From an uncultured Clostridia bacterium (lineage in GTDB: Bacteria; Bacillota; Clostridia; Lachnospirales; Anaerotignaceae), in assembly GCA_937901125.1 (NCBI GenBank), contig CALCGT010000031.1, positions 1 through 24,414 on the forward strand: a DNA stretch of 24,414 nucleotides, read 5' to 3'. Shown here one piece after another: positions 1 to 8,165 of this stretch. The notes beneath the pieces are model-generated. The model saw only the letters and a program-made list of their open reading frames with translations, did no database searches and was not told where the DNA came from. Every line of letters begins with the position of its first letter. Within the stretch, counting starts at the first letter, position 1. Made by a program: the position numbers and the translations under genes.

Positions 1-3
1 ATT

Positions 4-20
4 CCTTACTGGCTGTAAGG
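4..20. repeat. Short inverted repeat upstream of first gene
   Basis: CCTTAC and GTAAGG form perfect 6-bp arms around a 5-base spacer. No T-run follows, so it does not read as an intrinsic terminator. It may be an operator or the remnant of a hairpin belonging to sequence left of the window. Low certainty because the arms are short. Confidence 0.25.
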
Positions 21-64
21 GATATTAACCATAAATATATTGTAGTAGAAAGGAGTGATGACAA

Positions 65-451
65 GTGGAGAGAATGATCGAAGGATTTTCCAGTCTGGGC
101 TGGCAGCAGTATCTGTTTGCCGCCAGTGTGGCTTATGTTGTCACTTATATTTATCGTGTTTATGCCCGCTGGAAAGAGAAAAAGAAAAACGGCGAAAAGA
201 CTTATGTCATCAAGACCCTGGACAGACAGGCGGTAGACCGCTGTAAGGAACTGTTCCCTATTGACCGCATCACCTTCCGGGGTAAGGAATTTACCCGGGG
301 CATGAAGATCAAGGTGACGACCATCCAGGAAAACGTCATCGAAGGGGAATTTATCGGGCTGAATCAGGTGAATCTGGTCTGCATCAAGACAGGCAATCAG
401 ATCATCGCCCATCAACTGGAAAAGATCGAAGAGATCGTAGCGGCAGAATAA
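65..451 (+). CDS. Small membrane-anchored protein of unknown function
   Basis: I do not recognise this 128-residue protein. The start is GTG at 65, nine bases after AGGAG at 51-55; an ATG at 74 is an alternative. Residues about 12-30 form one hydrophobic segment (LFAASVAYVVTYIY), followed by a positively charged stretch (RWKEKKK), which suggests an N-terminal anchor with the rest of the chain in the cytoplasm. The remaining ~90 residues look like a compact alpha/beta domain ending in a beta-rich part (EGEFIGLNQVNLVCI). It is well spaced from its neighbours and followed by a strong terminator, so it is either a single gene or the last gene of an operon that begins outside the window. Confidence 0.75.
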   Translation: MERMIEGFSSLGWQQYLFAASVAYVVTYIYRVYARWKEKKKNGEKTYVIKTLDRQAVDRCKELFPIDRITFRGKEFTRGMKIKVTTIQENVIEGEFIGLNQVNLVCIKTGNQIIAHQLEKIEEIVAAE

Positions 452-472
452 AAAAGGATAGAAAAGAATTGC

Positions 473-529
473 AATGCGTTGCTTCCACAAAGCGTAAATC
501 CAATTGTGGCGGCGACGCATTCTTTTTTT
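473..529 (+). terminator. Intrinsic terminator
   Basis: AATGCGTTGC at 473-482 pairs with GCGACGCATT at 512-521 (one G-U pair). An inner pairing of CCACAA with TTGTGG extends the hairpin. It is followed by CTTTTTTT. It ends transcription of the small gene at 65-451. Confidence 0.85.
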
Positions 530-596
530 GCGGGAAAGGGGTTCTTTTGTGTGACAAAAATCGCCGGAATGTATCATTTCTCCCGTATATATGCGT

Positions 597-616
597 TTTT
601 AACGGTATTTTAACGG
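597..616. repeat. Tandem 9-bp direct repeat upstream of the TetR promoter
   Basis: TTTTAACGG occurs at 597-605 and again at 608-616, a period of 11 bp or about one helical turn, ending ten bases before the -35 box. A repeat on one face of the helix next to -35 is the usual layout of an activator site, but no protein can be assigned. It could also be chance in AT-rich DNA. Confidence 0.35.
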
Positions 617-625
617 GCCGAAATA

Positions 626-653
626 TTGAAAATTCCGGATGCGTGAATATAAT
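626..653 (+). promoter_or_regulatory. Sigma-A type promoter of the tetR/activase operon
   Basis: TTGAAA (626-631) and a perfect TATAAT (648-653) are separated by 16 bp. The expected start of transcription is about 659-661, immediately before the palindromic operator. This leaves a leader of about 110 bases before the regulator. Confidence 0.75.
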
Positions 654-664
654 AAAATGAGTAA

Positions 665-680
665 CAGACCGAGTGGTCTG
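665..680. promoter_or_regulatory. Palindromic operator, likely for the adjacent TetR regulator
   Basis: CAGACC and GGTCTG are perfect 6-bp arms around GAGT. The GACC-N4-GGTC core matches the kind of site often bound by TetR-family dimers. It lies just downstream of the -10 box, over the predicted start of transcription, where a bound repressor would block RNA polymerase. Autorepression by the regulator encoded at 774-1433 is the simplest reading; the ligand is unknown. Confidence 0.65.
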
Positions 681-773
681 ATATTTGTCGTGGGAGTTTT
701 TTGGGGCTGCATGGGGTTGTAGCAACGGGCTTTCAGACAGGAAAATACAACAAACGGGAAGGAGGGACCCCAT

Positions 774-1433
774 TTGAAAACAGAAAATGAAATATTGGAA
801 ATGGCCTTTGCCATGTTTCTGGAGAAAGGGTTTTCCGAAGTTTCCACCAATGAGATCATCCGGGAAGCAGGCCTGACCAAAGGCGGCTTCTACTACTCCT
901 TTAAGAGCAGAGAGGATTTGGACGGAAGAGTCATTGAAAAATATATCCACCCTTATTTCGCTTGTACTGCGGAGGAAATGCAGCGAGCGTGGAGGGAAAG
1001 CAGAAAGGACATCCCCACGGGAGAACTGCTTTGGAAGTGCTTTTTCCAGCCCCAGCGCTTTGCCAATTATCAGGCAGAGATCGGGAAAGAGATCCCTTTC
1101 CGCAATTTTTATTTCCTCATCTATGAAGGAATGAAGAAATTCCCTAAAGTGGCCGGATATTATAAAGCCTTCAATCAGAAGAAGGGCGAAATGCTGCGTC
1201 AGATTCTGGAACGGGGGCAGATGCGGGGCGAAGTAGCCAAAGCCCTTGATTTAGACAATTACGTCACCATGATCCTTGCAATGCAGGATGGTATTCTGGC
1301 ACTGAAGGTGCTGGATGACAGCATTGATGACGAAGAAAAATATAAGAAAATTCAATATCAGATGTGGAAGGATATTTCCGCAGAGAAAAACAGTAAGTAT
1401 ACAGATGGAGGTGTGAAAAGTGCAGTATCTTAA
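774..1433 (+). CDS. TetR/AcrR-family transcriptional regulator
   Basis: A 219-residue one-component regulator. The N-terminal ~55 residues are a typical TetR helix-turn-helix: ILEMAFAMFLEKGFSEVSTNEI, then the recognition-helix signature LTKGGFYYSFKSREDL. The rest would be the all-helical ligand and dimer domain, which varies by subfamily and gives no clue to the ligand. The start is TTG at 774, seven bases after AAGGAGGG (759-766); no ATG lies nearby in frame. Its 3' end overlaps the next gene by 14 bp, so the two are co-transcribed. The promoter at 626-653 and palindrome at 665-680 suggest that it represses its own operon. It probably senses a substrate or CoA ester tied to the activase-like protein downstream, but that is inference. 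Confidence 0.9.
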   Translation: MKTENEILEMAFAMFLEKGFSEVSTNEIIREAGLTKGGFYYSFKSREDLDGRVIEKYIHPYFACTAEEMQRAWRESRKDIPTGELLWKCFFQPQRFANYQAEIGKEIPFRNFYFLIYEGMKKFPKVAGYYKAFNQKKGEMLRQILERGQMRGEVAKALDLDNYVTMILAMQDGILALKVLDDSIDDEEKYKKIQYQMWKDISAEKNSKYTDGGVKSAVS

Positions 1434-4400
1434 TGAAAATACATATAAAATGGGCATCGATATCGGCTCCACAACAGTCAAAGTCGTTCTGGCCGATGAA
1501 GAGAACAAAATTGCATTCAGCAGATACAGAAGACACTTCTCAGAAATCAAAAAAACAGTAAAGGATATCTTGAAGGAAGCCAAGGAAGAGATTGGCAATG
1601 TGCTTTTCTCTGCCATGATCACAGGCAGCGGCGGCGTTGCTCTGGCAAAGGCCATCGGCGTAGAATTCATTCAGGAAGTTGTTGCCACAGCAAACGCCGT
1701 AGAAGCAACTGCCCCTCAGACTGATGTAGCCATCGAGCTGGGCGGCGAAGATGCCAAGATCATCTACTTTGAAGGCGGCAATGTAGAACAGAGAATGAAC
1801 GGTGTTTGTGCCGGCGGTACAGGCTCCTTCATCGACCAGATGGCGAGCCTGCTGCAGACTGACGCAACAGGCTTAAATGAGCTGGCAAAGGACTATAAAG
1901 TCATTTATCCCATTGCATCCCGTTGCGGCGTATTTGCGAAAACAGATATCCAGCCACTGATCAACGAGGGTGCAAAAAAAGAAGACCTAGCGGCTTCCAT
2001 TTTCCAGGCAGTTGTCAATCAGACCATCGCAGGTCTGGCTTGTGGGAAACCCATCCGCGGTCACGTGGCATTTTTGGGCGGCCCCCTGCATTTCCTGTCT
2101 GAACTGCGCCAGCGTTTCATTGAAACCCTGAAGCTGACAGAGAAAACCACTATCATTCCCGAAAATTCCCACCTGTTCGCAGCCTACGGCACAGCTGTTT
2201 CCAATAAAGGCGAAGCGACGCTGGATTTCGATATCCTGCTGACAAAGCTGGAAGCAGGCGTAGAACTGGCAGCAGAGGTTTCCCGTATGGAACCCCTGTT
2301 TCAGGACGAGGCAGACTATGCAGCCTTCAAGGAACGCCACGACAGGGATAAAGTAAAACGCATCCCCTTGTCCACCTATCATGGGGATGCGTTTCTGGGC
2401 ATCGATGCCGGCTCCACTACTACAAAGGTGGCGTTGGTTTCCAAGGATGGCGATTTACTCTATTCCTTCTATGCAGGCAACGAAGGCAACCCTCTGAATG
2501 TTGTCATGAAGAGCCTGAATGAAATGTATGACCTGATGCCGGAGGATGTAGTCATCCGCAATTCCTGCGTTACAGGCTACGGCGAAGGGCTCATCAAGGA
2601 AGCCCTGATGATCGACTTGGGCTATATCGAAACTGTTGCCCACTATAAGGCAGCCCAGTTCTTTAAGCCCGATGTAGACTTCATTCTGGATATCGGCGGT
2701 CAGGATATGAAATGTATCCGTATCAAGGATAATGTCATCGACAGCGTACTCTTGAACGAAGCATGCTCCTCCGGCTGTGGTTCCTTCATCGAAACCTTTG
2801 CAAAGTCCCTGAATTATTCCGTAGCGGATTTCGCCAAGGTAGCTCTGTTCGCAAAGAACCCCATTGACCTGGGCTCTAGATGTACGGTATTTATGAACTC
2901 CCGAGTAAAACAGGCGCAGAAAGAGGGGGCAGAGGTAGCGGATATTTCTGCCGGTCTGGCTTATTCTGTTATCAAAAATGCATTGCTGAAGGTAATCAAA
3001 ATTTCCGACCCCAAGGCTATGGGCAAATCCATGGTAGTACAGGGCGGTACCTTCTATAACGATGCCGTACTGAAAAGCTTTGAAATGATCAGCGGCAGAC
3101 AGGCTGTTCGCCCTGATATCGCAGGGATCATGGGTGCCTTCGGCGCAGGTCTGATCGCGAAGGATAAATATACAGAGGGCTATGAGACAACCCTCATTAG
3201 CCGGGAAGAAATGAACGCACTGGAAGTACAGTCCAATATGGCAAGATGTCAGGGCTGCACCAACCACTGCCTGCTGACAGTGAACCTGTTCAGCGGCGGC
3301 AGACGCTTCATCACAGGCAACCGCTGTGAAAGAGGTCTGGGCAAGGAAAAGATTGAAGATCCTGCACCCAACCTGTATGATTACAAACGCCACAGATTGT
3401 TCGATTATGAACCCCTGACAGCGGAACAGGCTACAAAAGGAACCGTGGGTATCCCCCGTGTGTTGAATATGTTCGAGGATTACCCCTTCTGGTTCACTTT
3501 CTTCACAAAGCTGGGCTACAGAGTGGTATTGTCACCCTTCTCTTCCAAGGCGGTATTCGAAATGGGTATGGAATCCATCCCCAGTGAATCTGTCTGCTAT
3601 CCTGCCAAGCTGGTACACGGTCACGTGATGTGGCTCATCGATCAGGATGTAGATTTTATCTTCTACCCCGGTATCGTTTATGAAAGACGGGACAGCGTGG
3701 CGGCAGATAATAACTATAACTGCCCCATCGTTGCATCCTACAATGAAAATATCAAAAACAACGTAGAGGACTTGAAGGAAAGAAATGTGAAATTCATGAA
3801 TCCCTTCCTCTCTTTCGATAATATGGAAACCGTCATCAAACGTATGACAGAGGAATTCGTTCCCATGGGCTGTGATGCCAAAGAGATCAAAGCTGCTGTA
3901 GAAGCAGGCTGGGCAGAATGGGGCAATTTCCGCAGAGATATGCGGAAAAAAGGCGAAGAAACCCTGGCATATATCCGAGAAAGAGGCATGACAGGCATCG
4001 TGTTGGCAGGCAGACCCTACCATGCAGACCCTGAGATCAACCACGGCATTCCCGAGCTGATCGCAGGCTATCGCATCGCCGTTCTGACAGAAGACAGCGT
4101 TGCCCATTTGGGTCATGTGGAACGTCCTACCATCGTGCGCGACCAGTGGACCTACCATTCCAGACTGTATGAAGCAGCAGGCTTCGTCAAAACCCAGCAG
4201 GATCTGGAATTTGTACAACTGAACTCCTTCGGCTGCGGTCTGGATGCTGTAACAACAGACGAAGTCAAAGGCATTTTGACAGCGGCAGGAAAAATTTACA
4301 CTGCCCTGAAGATCGACGAGGTAAACAACCTAGGTGCAGCCCGTATCCGTATCCGTTCCCTGATTGCTGCCATCGAGGACAGAAAAGAAAAGAATGTGAA

Positions 4401-5724
4401 GATCAAAAAAGGCGATGCTTCCCTGAAGCGTGTCCTCTTCACCAAGGAGATGAAGAAGGATTACACTATTATCTGCCCTCAGATGTCTCCCATCCATTTC
4501 GAACTGCTGGAGCCTGCTTTCCGTCAGGCCGGCTATCATATCGAGATTATGGAAGCTATGGATAAGAATGCTATCGAAACAGGGTTGAAATATGTCAACA
4601 ACGATGCCTGCTATCCTGCATTGATTGCCATTGGGCAGCTTTTGAACGCACTGCTTTCCGGTAAATACGACCTGAACCGCACAGCTCTGCTCATCACCCA
4701 GACAGGGGGCGGCTGCCGTGCCACCAACTATATCGCCTTCATTCGTAAGGCTCTGGCAAATATGGGTATGCCCAATATCCCCGTTATTTCCATCAACCCT
4801 GCGGGTCTGGAAAAGAACCCCGGCTTCAAATATGAACCCGGTCTGCTGCATCGTGTGATGCAGGCCATGGTATACGGCGACCTGTTCATGCGGGTGGTAT
4901 ACCGCACAAGACCCTATGAAAAAGTGAAGGGTTCTGCCAATGCATTGCATCAGAAATGGGTAGAAAAGCTGAAAAAAGACCTGCTGAAAGCAGACAGAAA
5001 AACATACTGCGAAAATATCCGCAATATCATCAAGGATTTTGAAGAACTGGAACTGAATGATGTGGTAAAACCCCGTGTTGGTGTGGTAGGGGAAATTCTG
5101 GTAAAATTCCATCCCACAGCCAATAACGACCTGGTAAATCTGTTGGAAAGAGAAGGGGCAGAAGCGGTCGTTCCCGACCTGCTGACCTTTGCCCTCTACT
5201 GCTGCCATAATCAGGTGCAGAAGGAAAAATATCTGGGCGGCACCAGAAAAGCCCGCATCATTGGCAATATCGTGGCAAAAGTCATCGAATATTATCAGAA
5301 GCCTATGATGGATGCCCTAGAAAATAGCAAACGCTTTGATAAGCCTGAAGATATCAAGAGCTTGGGCAAACAGGCAGAAAAGGTCGTTTCCCTGTGCAAC
5401 CAGACAGGTGAAGGCTGGTTCCTGACAGCAGAAATGATCGAACTGATCCACAGCAACGTGCCCAATATCGTCTGCACACAGCCCTTCGGCTGCCTGCCAA
5501 ACCATGTTGTGGGCAAAGGCGTTATCAAGGAACTGCGGAAACAGTATCCTATGTCCAATATCGTTGCCATCGACTATGACCCCGGTGCCAGCGAAGTCAA
5601 CCAGTTGAACCGAATCAAACTGATGCTGGCAAGTGCCAATAAGAACCTGGAAAAGGCAAATGACAGCAAAAAACTGAAAAGACCTCATTCTGCGGAGCAG
5701 GTTGCTTTCAAGATCGAAGACTGA
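1420..5724 (+). CDS. Giant 2-hydroxyacyl-CoA dehydratase activator-related protein (tandem ASKHA fusion)
   Basis: A 1434-residue cytoplasmic protein of the BcrAD/BadF/HgdC family. Two ASKHA ATPase domains begin at MGIDIGSTTVKVV (residue 11) and FLGIDAGSTTTKV (residue 325). Each holds a cysteine pair 39 residues apart: C130/C169 and C449/C488. That is the spacing of the [4Fe-4S] ligands C127/C166 known in Acidaminococcus HgdC. A middle segment has CQGCTNHC (610-617) plus C636, a possible extra metal site. A DUF2229-like region follows (about 675-900), then a dehydratase-subunit-like region (about 1020-1140, with NNDACYPA and QTGGGCRATNY). HgdC-type proteins hydrolyse ATP to push a low-potential electron into a dehydratase. 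The role and partner of this long fused form are unknown. The start is GTG at 1420 after GGAGGTG, overlapping tetR. I see no dehydratase subunit genes beside it. Confidence 0.88.
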   Translation: MQYLNENTYKMGIDIGSTTVKVVLADEENKIAFSRYRRHFSEIKKTVKDILKEAKEEIGNVLFSAMITGSGGVALAKAIGVEFIQEVVATANAVEATAPQTDVAIELGGEDAKIIYFEGGNVEQRMNGVCAGGTGSFIDQMASLLQTDATGLNELAKDYKVIYPIASRCGVFAKTDIQPLINEGAKKEDLAASIFQAVVNQTIAGLACGKPIRGHVAFLGGPLHFLSELRQRFIETLKLTEKTTIIPENSHLFAAYGTAVSNKGEATLDFDILLTKLEAGVELAAEVSRMEPLFQDEADYAAFKERHDRDKVKRIPLSTYHGDAFLGIDAGSTTTKVALVSKDGDLLYSFYAGNEGNPLNVVMKSLNEMYDLMPEDVVIRNSCVTGYGEGLIKEALMIDLGYIETVAHYKAAQFFKPDVDFILDIGGQDMKCIRIKDNVIDSVLLNEACSSGCGSFIETFAKSLNYSVADFAKVALFAKNPIDLGSRCTVFMNSRVKQAQKEGAEVADISAGLAYSVIKNALLKVIKISDPKAMGKSMVVQGGTFYNDAVLKSFEMISGRQAVRPDIAGIMGAFGAGLIAKDKYTEGYETTLISREEMNALEVQSNMARCQGCTNHCLLTVNLFSGGRRFITGNRCERGLGKEKIEDPAPNLYDYKRHRLFDYEPLTAEQATKGTVGIPRVLNMFEDYPFWFTFFTKLGYRVVLSPFSSKAVFEMGMESIPSESVCYPAKLVHGHVMWLIDQDVDFIFYPGIVYERRDSVAADNNYNCPIVASYNENIKNNVEDLKERNVKFMNPFLSFDNMETVIKRMTEEFVPMGCDAKEIKAAVEAGWAEWGNFRRDMRKKGEETLAYIRERGMTGIVLAGRPYHADPEINHGIPELIAGYRIAVLTEDSVAHLGHVERPTIVRDQWTYHSRLYEAAGFVKTQQDLEFVQLNSFGCGLDAVTTDEVKGILTAAGKIYTALKIDEVNNLGAARIRIRSLIAAIEDRKEKNVKIKKGDASLKRVLFTKEMKKDYTIICPQMSPIHFELLEPAFRQAGYHIEIMEAMDKNAIETGLKYVNNDACYPALIAIGQLLNALLSGKYDLNRTALLITQTGGGCRATNYIAFIRKALANMGMPNIPVISINPAGLEKNPGFKYEPGLLHRVMQAMVYGDLFMRVVYRTRPYEKVKGSANALHQKWVEKLKKDLLKADRKTYCENIRNIIKDFEELELNDVVKPRVGVVGEILVKFHPTANNDLVNLLEREGAEAVVPDLLTFALYCCHNQVQKEKYLGGTRKARIIGNIVAKVIEYYQKPMMDALENSKRFDKPEDIKSLGKQAEKVVSLCNQTGEGWFLTAEMIELIHSNVPNIVCTQPFGCLPNHVVGKGVIKELRKQYPMSNIVAIDYDPGASEVNQLNRIKLMLASANKNLEKANDSKKLKRPHSAEQVAFKIED

Positions 5725-5737
5725 GTACATAAGAAAA

Positions 5738-5759
5738 GAGCCCCTCTTTTGAGGGGCTC
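5738..5759. terminator. Two-way intrinsic terminator
   Basis: GAGCCCCTC, loop TTTT, GAGGGGCTC: a perfect 9-bp stem. On the minus strand it is followed by TTTTCTT, so it serves the convergent HIT gene well. On the plus strand the T-run is weak (TCATTATG), but the hairpin also sits right after the giant activase gene. Confidence 0.85.
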
Positions 5760-5768
5760 TCATTATGT

Positions 5769-6179
5769 TCAGATCAGGTTTTCCAGTTTTGCTTTTACAG
5801 CGGCGATCTGTTCATCTGTGGGTTCTGTAGGTGTCCATGTCACGTTGATGCCATCGCCTTCTCTTCTGGGGATCAGGTGGATATGGAAATGGAACACTGT
5901 CTGGCCTGCCACTGTGCCGTTATTCTGCAGTACATTCATGTGTTCAAAGCCCAGCACTTCCTTCATGGCTCTTGCCAGCTTTGCCGCCAGGGAATAAGCT
6001 CTGCCTGCCTGTTCGGGGTCGATTTCAAAGATGTTTGCCACGTGGTTTTTGGGCAGGATCAGGGCATGACCTTCCCCGGAAGGGAATCTGTCCAGAATCA
6101 CTTTAAATTCGTCATTTTCGTATATGGTTGCAGAAGGGATCTCTCCTGCAATGATCTTGCAAAAAATACAATCGCTCAT
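5769..6179 (-). CDS. HIT-family (HINT-like) nucleotide hydrolase
   Basis: A 136-residue histidine-triad protein. The triad H97-F-H99-I-H101 (VFHFHIHLIPR) is complete; the middle histidine would form the nucleotidyl intermediate. C4 and C7 (SDCIFCKI) together with H46 match the zinc site common in bacterial HINT proteins. The family hydrolyses purine nucleoside phosphoramidates and adenylates such as AMP-lysine; the physiological substrate is usually unclear. The length is normal. The start ATG at 6179 follows AAGGAAG. It is a cytoplasmic housekeeping gene on the minus strand, 181 bp downstream of the ferritin-like gene, and ends against the two-way terminator at 5738-5759. Confidence 0.93.
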   Translation of the reverse strand: MSDCIFCKIIAGEIPSATIYENDEFKVILDRFPSGEGHALILPKNHVANIFEIDPEQAGRAYSLAAKLARAMKEVLGFEHMNVLQNNGTVAGQTVFHFHIHLIPRREGDGINVTWTPTEPTDEQIAAVKAKLENLI

Positions 6180-6224
6180 GGGTATCTTCCTTTCTTTCGT
6201 GAGATTTTTTCTACCAGCGGAAAC

Positions 6225-6247
6225 TGTGAAAAACTGCGTTTTTCACA
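6225..6247. repeat. Perfect 10-bp inverted repeat between two minus-strand genes
   Basis: TGTGAAAAAC, spacer TGC, GTTTTTCACA. It lies 46 bp upstream of the HIT start. Neither side has the T-run of an intrinsic terminator. It could be a dimer-binding operator or a hairpin in the HIT leader. No clear -10/-35 pair stands out beside it. The rest of the 6180-6360 gap is AT-rich with nothing else I can assign. Confidence 0.45.
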
Positions 6248-6360
6248 ATCGCTTTGCTCTGCAAAATGGAAGGAAACAGTTCTTTTGTCTGCCAGCAACA
6301 AAAAAGCTGCTTTCATACATTTTTTTCCGCTTTTCACGAACATGATACCACGAATATGCC

Positions 6361-6879
6361 TCAATTCCCAGAGGTTTTGCAAAAGTATTTTGCATACAGA
6401 TGATTCAAAGCGGCGGTATGGTTCTGCTTATCGGTGATAATCTCGAAAAAGGCATTCCACAGGTCTTCTTCCGGCATGGCAAACAGCAGATTCCGATAGA
6501 AGTTGATATCATCCATTTCCGCCAGCAGCAATTCCTCCATCAGGGCAGGAGCCTCGGCGGTGATTTCTGGTTCTACGGCAGGTTCTATCTCTCCGTTGTT
6601 GCCAAAAATAGTGAAACCCACCTCCCGCAGCAGCCGCAGATGCTTCAGTCCATCCAGATACATGGCTTTCAGGATGGCTTCTGCCTCTGTCAAATCGGTA
6701 TTTTGCAGCAGGGCTTTGAATTTCCTTGCCGTTTGATGGGTTTCCTGCCGTGCCAGAGCCAGCAGCTCTTCCAGCCGCCGATCGGAGGAGAGGAGGGCGG
6801 TCTGGTCGGGCTGCATGGTGGTTTCTCTGGCGTGGGTGTGGGTATCATAGAGGTGGGTATTTCGATTATATGGATACAT
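6361..6879 (-). CDS. Ferritin-like helical protein, function unknown
   Basis: 172 residues. After a polar, His/Thr-rich N-terminus (residues 1-22, with HTHAR), the chain is almost wholly helical. It has ferritin-like helices bearing spaced acidic and His residues: MYLDGLKHLRLLREVG, EELLLAEMDDINFYRNLL, and EIITDKQNHTAALNHLYAKY. This resembles the short ferritin-like or rubrerythrin-like proteins of Clostridia, which may bind a di-iron centre, but the full ExxH pattern is not obvious, so metal binding is uncertain. The start is ATG at 6879, eight bases after AAAGGAG; an internal Met at residue 22 lacks that support. It is divergent from murG. No tyrosine- or Asn-rich coat signature is present beyond the N-terminus. 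Confidence 0.7.
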   Translation of the reverse strand: MYPYNRNTHLYDTHTHARETTMQPDQTALLSSDRRLEELLALARQETHQTARKFKALLQNTDLTEAEAILKAMYLDGLKHLRLLREVGFTIFGNNGEIEPAVEPEITAEAPALMEELLLAEMDDINFYRNLLFAMPEEDLWNAFFEIITDKQNHTAALNHLYAKYFCKTSGN

Positions 6880-6998
6880 GGGTCGTTCTCCTTTTCTAGG
6901 TAATACCTTATTTTTCTATCATCCTATGCGGAAAGGTTGGTTTTCTTTCCCAAAAGGGCAAGGAATAGGCAAAAAGTATGGAAGAAAGCTGCATTTAG

Positions 6999-7007
6999 TG
7001 ATATAAT
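6999..7007 (+). promoter_or_regulatory. Extended -10 promoter of murG
   Basis: TG-A-TATAAT: a perfect -10 hexamer (7002-7007) with the TGn extension, and no convincing -35 at 16-18 bp. Extended -10 promoters tolerate this. It lies 42 bp before the murG start. Confidence 0.65.
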
Positions 7008-7049
7008 CGTTGAGGTTTCTAAAGAATATCAATAAAGGTGGTTATATAG

Positions 7050-8117
7050 ATGAGTAAAAAGATCGTGCTGACAGGCGGCGGCACCGCCGGTCATGTTACC
7101 CCCAATCTGGCACTGCTGCCCTATTTAAGAGCAGAAGGATACGAAATCGTGTATATCGGTTCCGAAAATGGCATTGAACGTAGCCTGATCGAAGCGGAAG
7201 GCGTGACCTATTATGGCATCCCCACAGGCAAGCTGCGTCGTTATCTTTCCAAGGAAAACCTTTCCGATATGTTCAAGGTGGTAAAGGGCATCCATGCAGC
7301 GAAAAAGCTACTGAAAAATCTGAAACCCGATCTGGTTTTTTCTAAGGGGGGCTTTGTAGCAGTTCCTGTTGTGTTGGGAGCAAAGAAAAATCATATTCCT
7401 GTCATCATCCATGAATCCGATATCACCCCCGGTCTGGCAAACAAGATCGCCATGCCATCCGCAAGGGTGATTTGCTCCACATTTCCTGAAACCTTGCAGT
7501 ATGTGCCCAAGGGCAAGGGCGTCCACACAGGCACTCCCATCCGTAAAGAGCTGTTCCAAGGAGATAGAGCCAAGGGTCTGGCGGTCTGTGGCTTCAACGG
7601 CGAAAAGCCCGTTTTGCTGATGATGGGCGGTTCCCTGGGGGCAGTGAAGCTGAACAACTGCCTGCGGGAAATTTTGCCTGAACTGACAAAATCTTTTGAT
7701 ATCATTCACCTTTGCGGCAAAGGCAATCTGGATGAAACTCTGCTGGGCAGAGCAGACTATAAACAGTTCGAATATGTTTCCGATGGGCTGAACGACTTGC
7801 TTGCGGCGGCGGATTTCATCGTTTCTCGGGCAGGCAGCAACTCTATTTCTGAGTTTTTGGCGCTGAAAAAACCCCATCTGCTGATCCCCTTGAGCGCAAG
7901 AGCCAGCCGCGGCGACCAGATTCTGAATGCGGCATCCTTCGAAAAACAAGGCTTTGCCCGTGTGCTGGATGAGGATGAAATGACACCGGCATCCATGCAG
8001 AAGGAGATCTTCGCCCTTTATGAAAACAAAGACAAATATGTGGTGGCGATGGAAAAAAGCCCCGCAGGGGATGGCGTAGAAGCAGTCATGACACAGATCA
8101 AGGCACTTATGCGTTGA
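7050..8117 (+). CDS. murG: UDP-GlcNAc--lipid I N-acetylglucosaminyltransferase (MurG)
   Basis: 355 residues, the usual length of this GT28 enzyme, which transfers GlcNAc from UDP-GlcNAc to lipid I to make lipid II on the inner face of the membrane. The N-terminal glycine loop GGGTAGHVTP (residues 9-18) contains the conserved catalytic-site histidine H15. The linker shows GGSLGAVKLN, and the donor-binding domain shows SRAGSNSISEFLALKKP followed by ASRGDQILNA, the variant of the usual NHQxxNA motif. The start ATG at 7050 follows AAAGGTGG by eight bases. It stands alone between a ferritin-like gene and lipoprotein genes, not in a division/cell-wall cluster, with its own promoter at 6999-7007. 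Confidence 0.95.
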   Translation: MSKKIVLTGGGTAGHVTPNLALLPYLRAEGYEIVYIGSENGIERSLIEAEGVTYYGIPTGKLRRYLSKENLSDMFKVVKGIHAAKKLLKNLKPDLVFSKGGFVAVPVVLGAKKNHIPVIIHESDITPGLANKIAMPSARVICSTFPETLQYVPKGKGVHTGTPIRKELFQGDRAKGLAVCGFNGEKPVLLMMGGSLGAVKLNNCLREILPELTKSFDIIHLCGKGNLDETLLGRADYKQFEYVSDGLNDLLAAADFIVSRAGSNSISEFLALKKPHLLIPLSARASRGDQILNAASFEKQGFARVLDEDEMTPASMQKEIFALYENKDKYVVAMEKSPAGDGVEAVMTQIKALMR

Positions 8118-8121
8118 AAGT

Positions 8122-8141
8122 CCTGAACTTTCAGGGATTTT
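8122..8141 (+). terminator. Weak terminator-like hairpin after murG
   Basis: TCCTGA, loop ACTT, TCAGGGA, then TTTTAAG. The stem is only 5-6 bp and the T-run short, so it may only partly end murG transcripts. Confidence 0.35.
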
Positions 8142-8165
8142 AAGAAACTCTTAAGAATTAGCAAA

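Noticed and set aside
469..660. Plus-strand 63-codon open frame
   Set aside because: It begins inside the terminator hairpin and overlaps the tetR promoter, with no ribosome site.
2455..3393. Minus-strand open frames inside the giant activase gene
   Set aside because: The plus-strand frame has continuous family motifs. The antisense frames have no start signals or domains.
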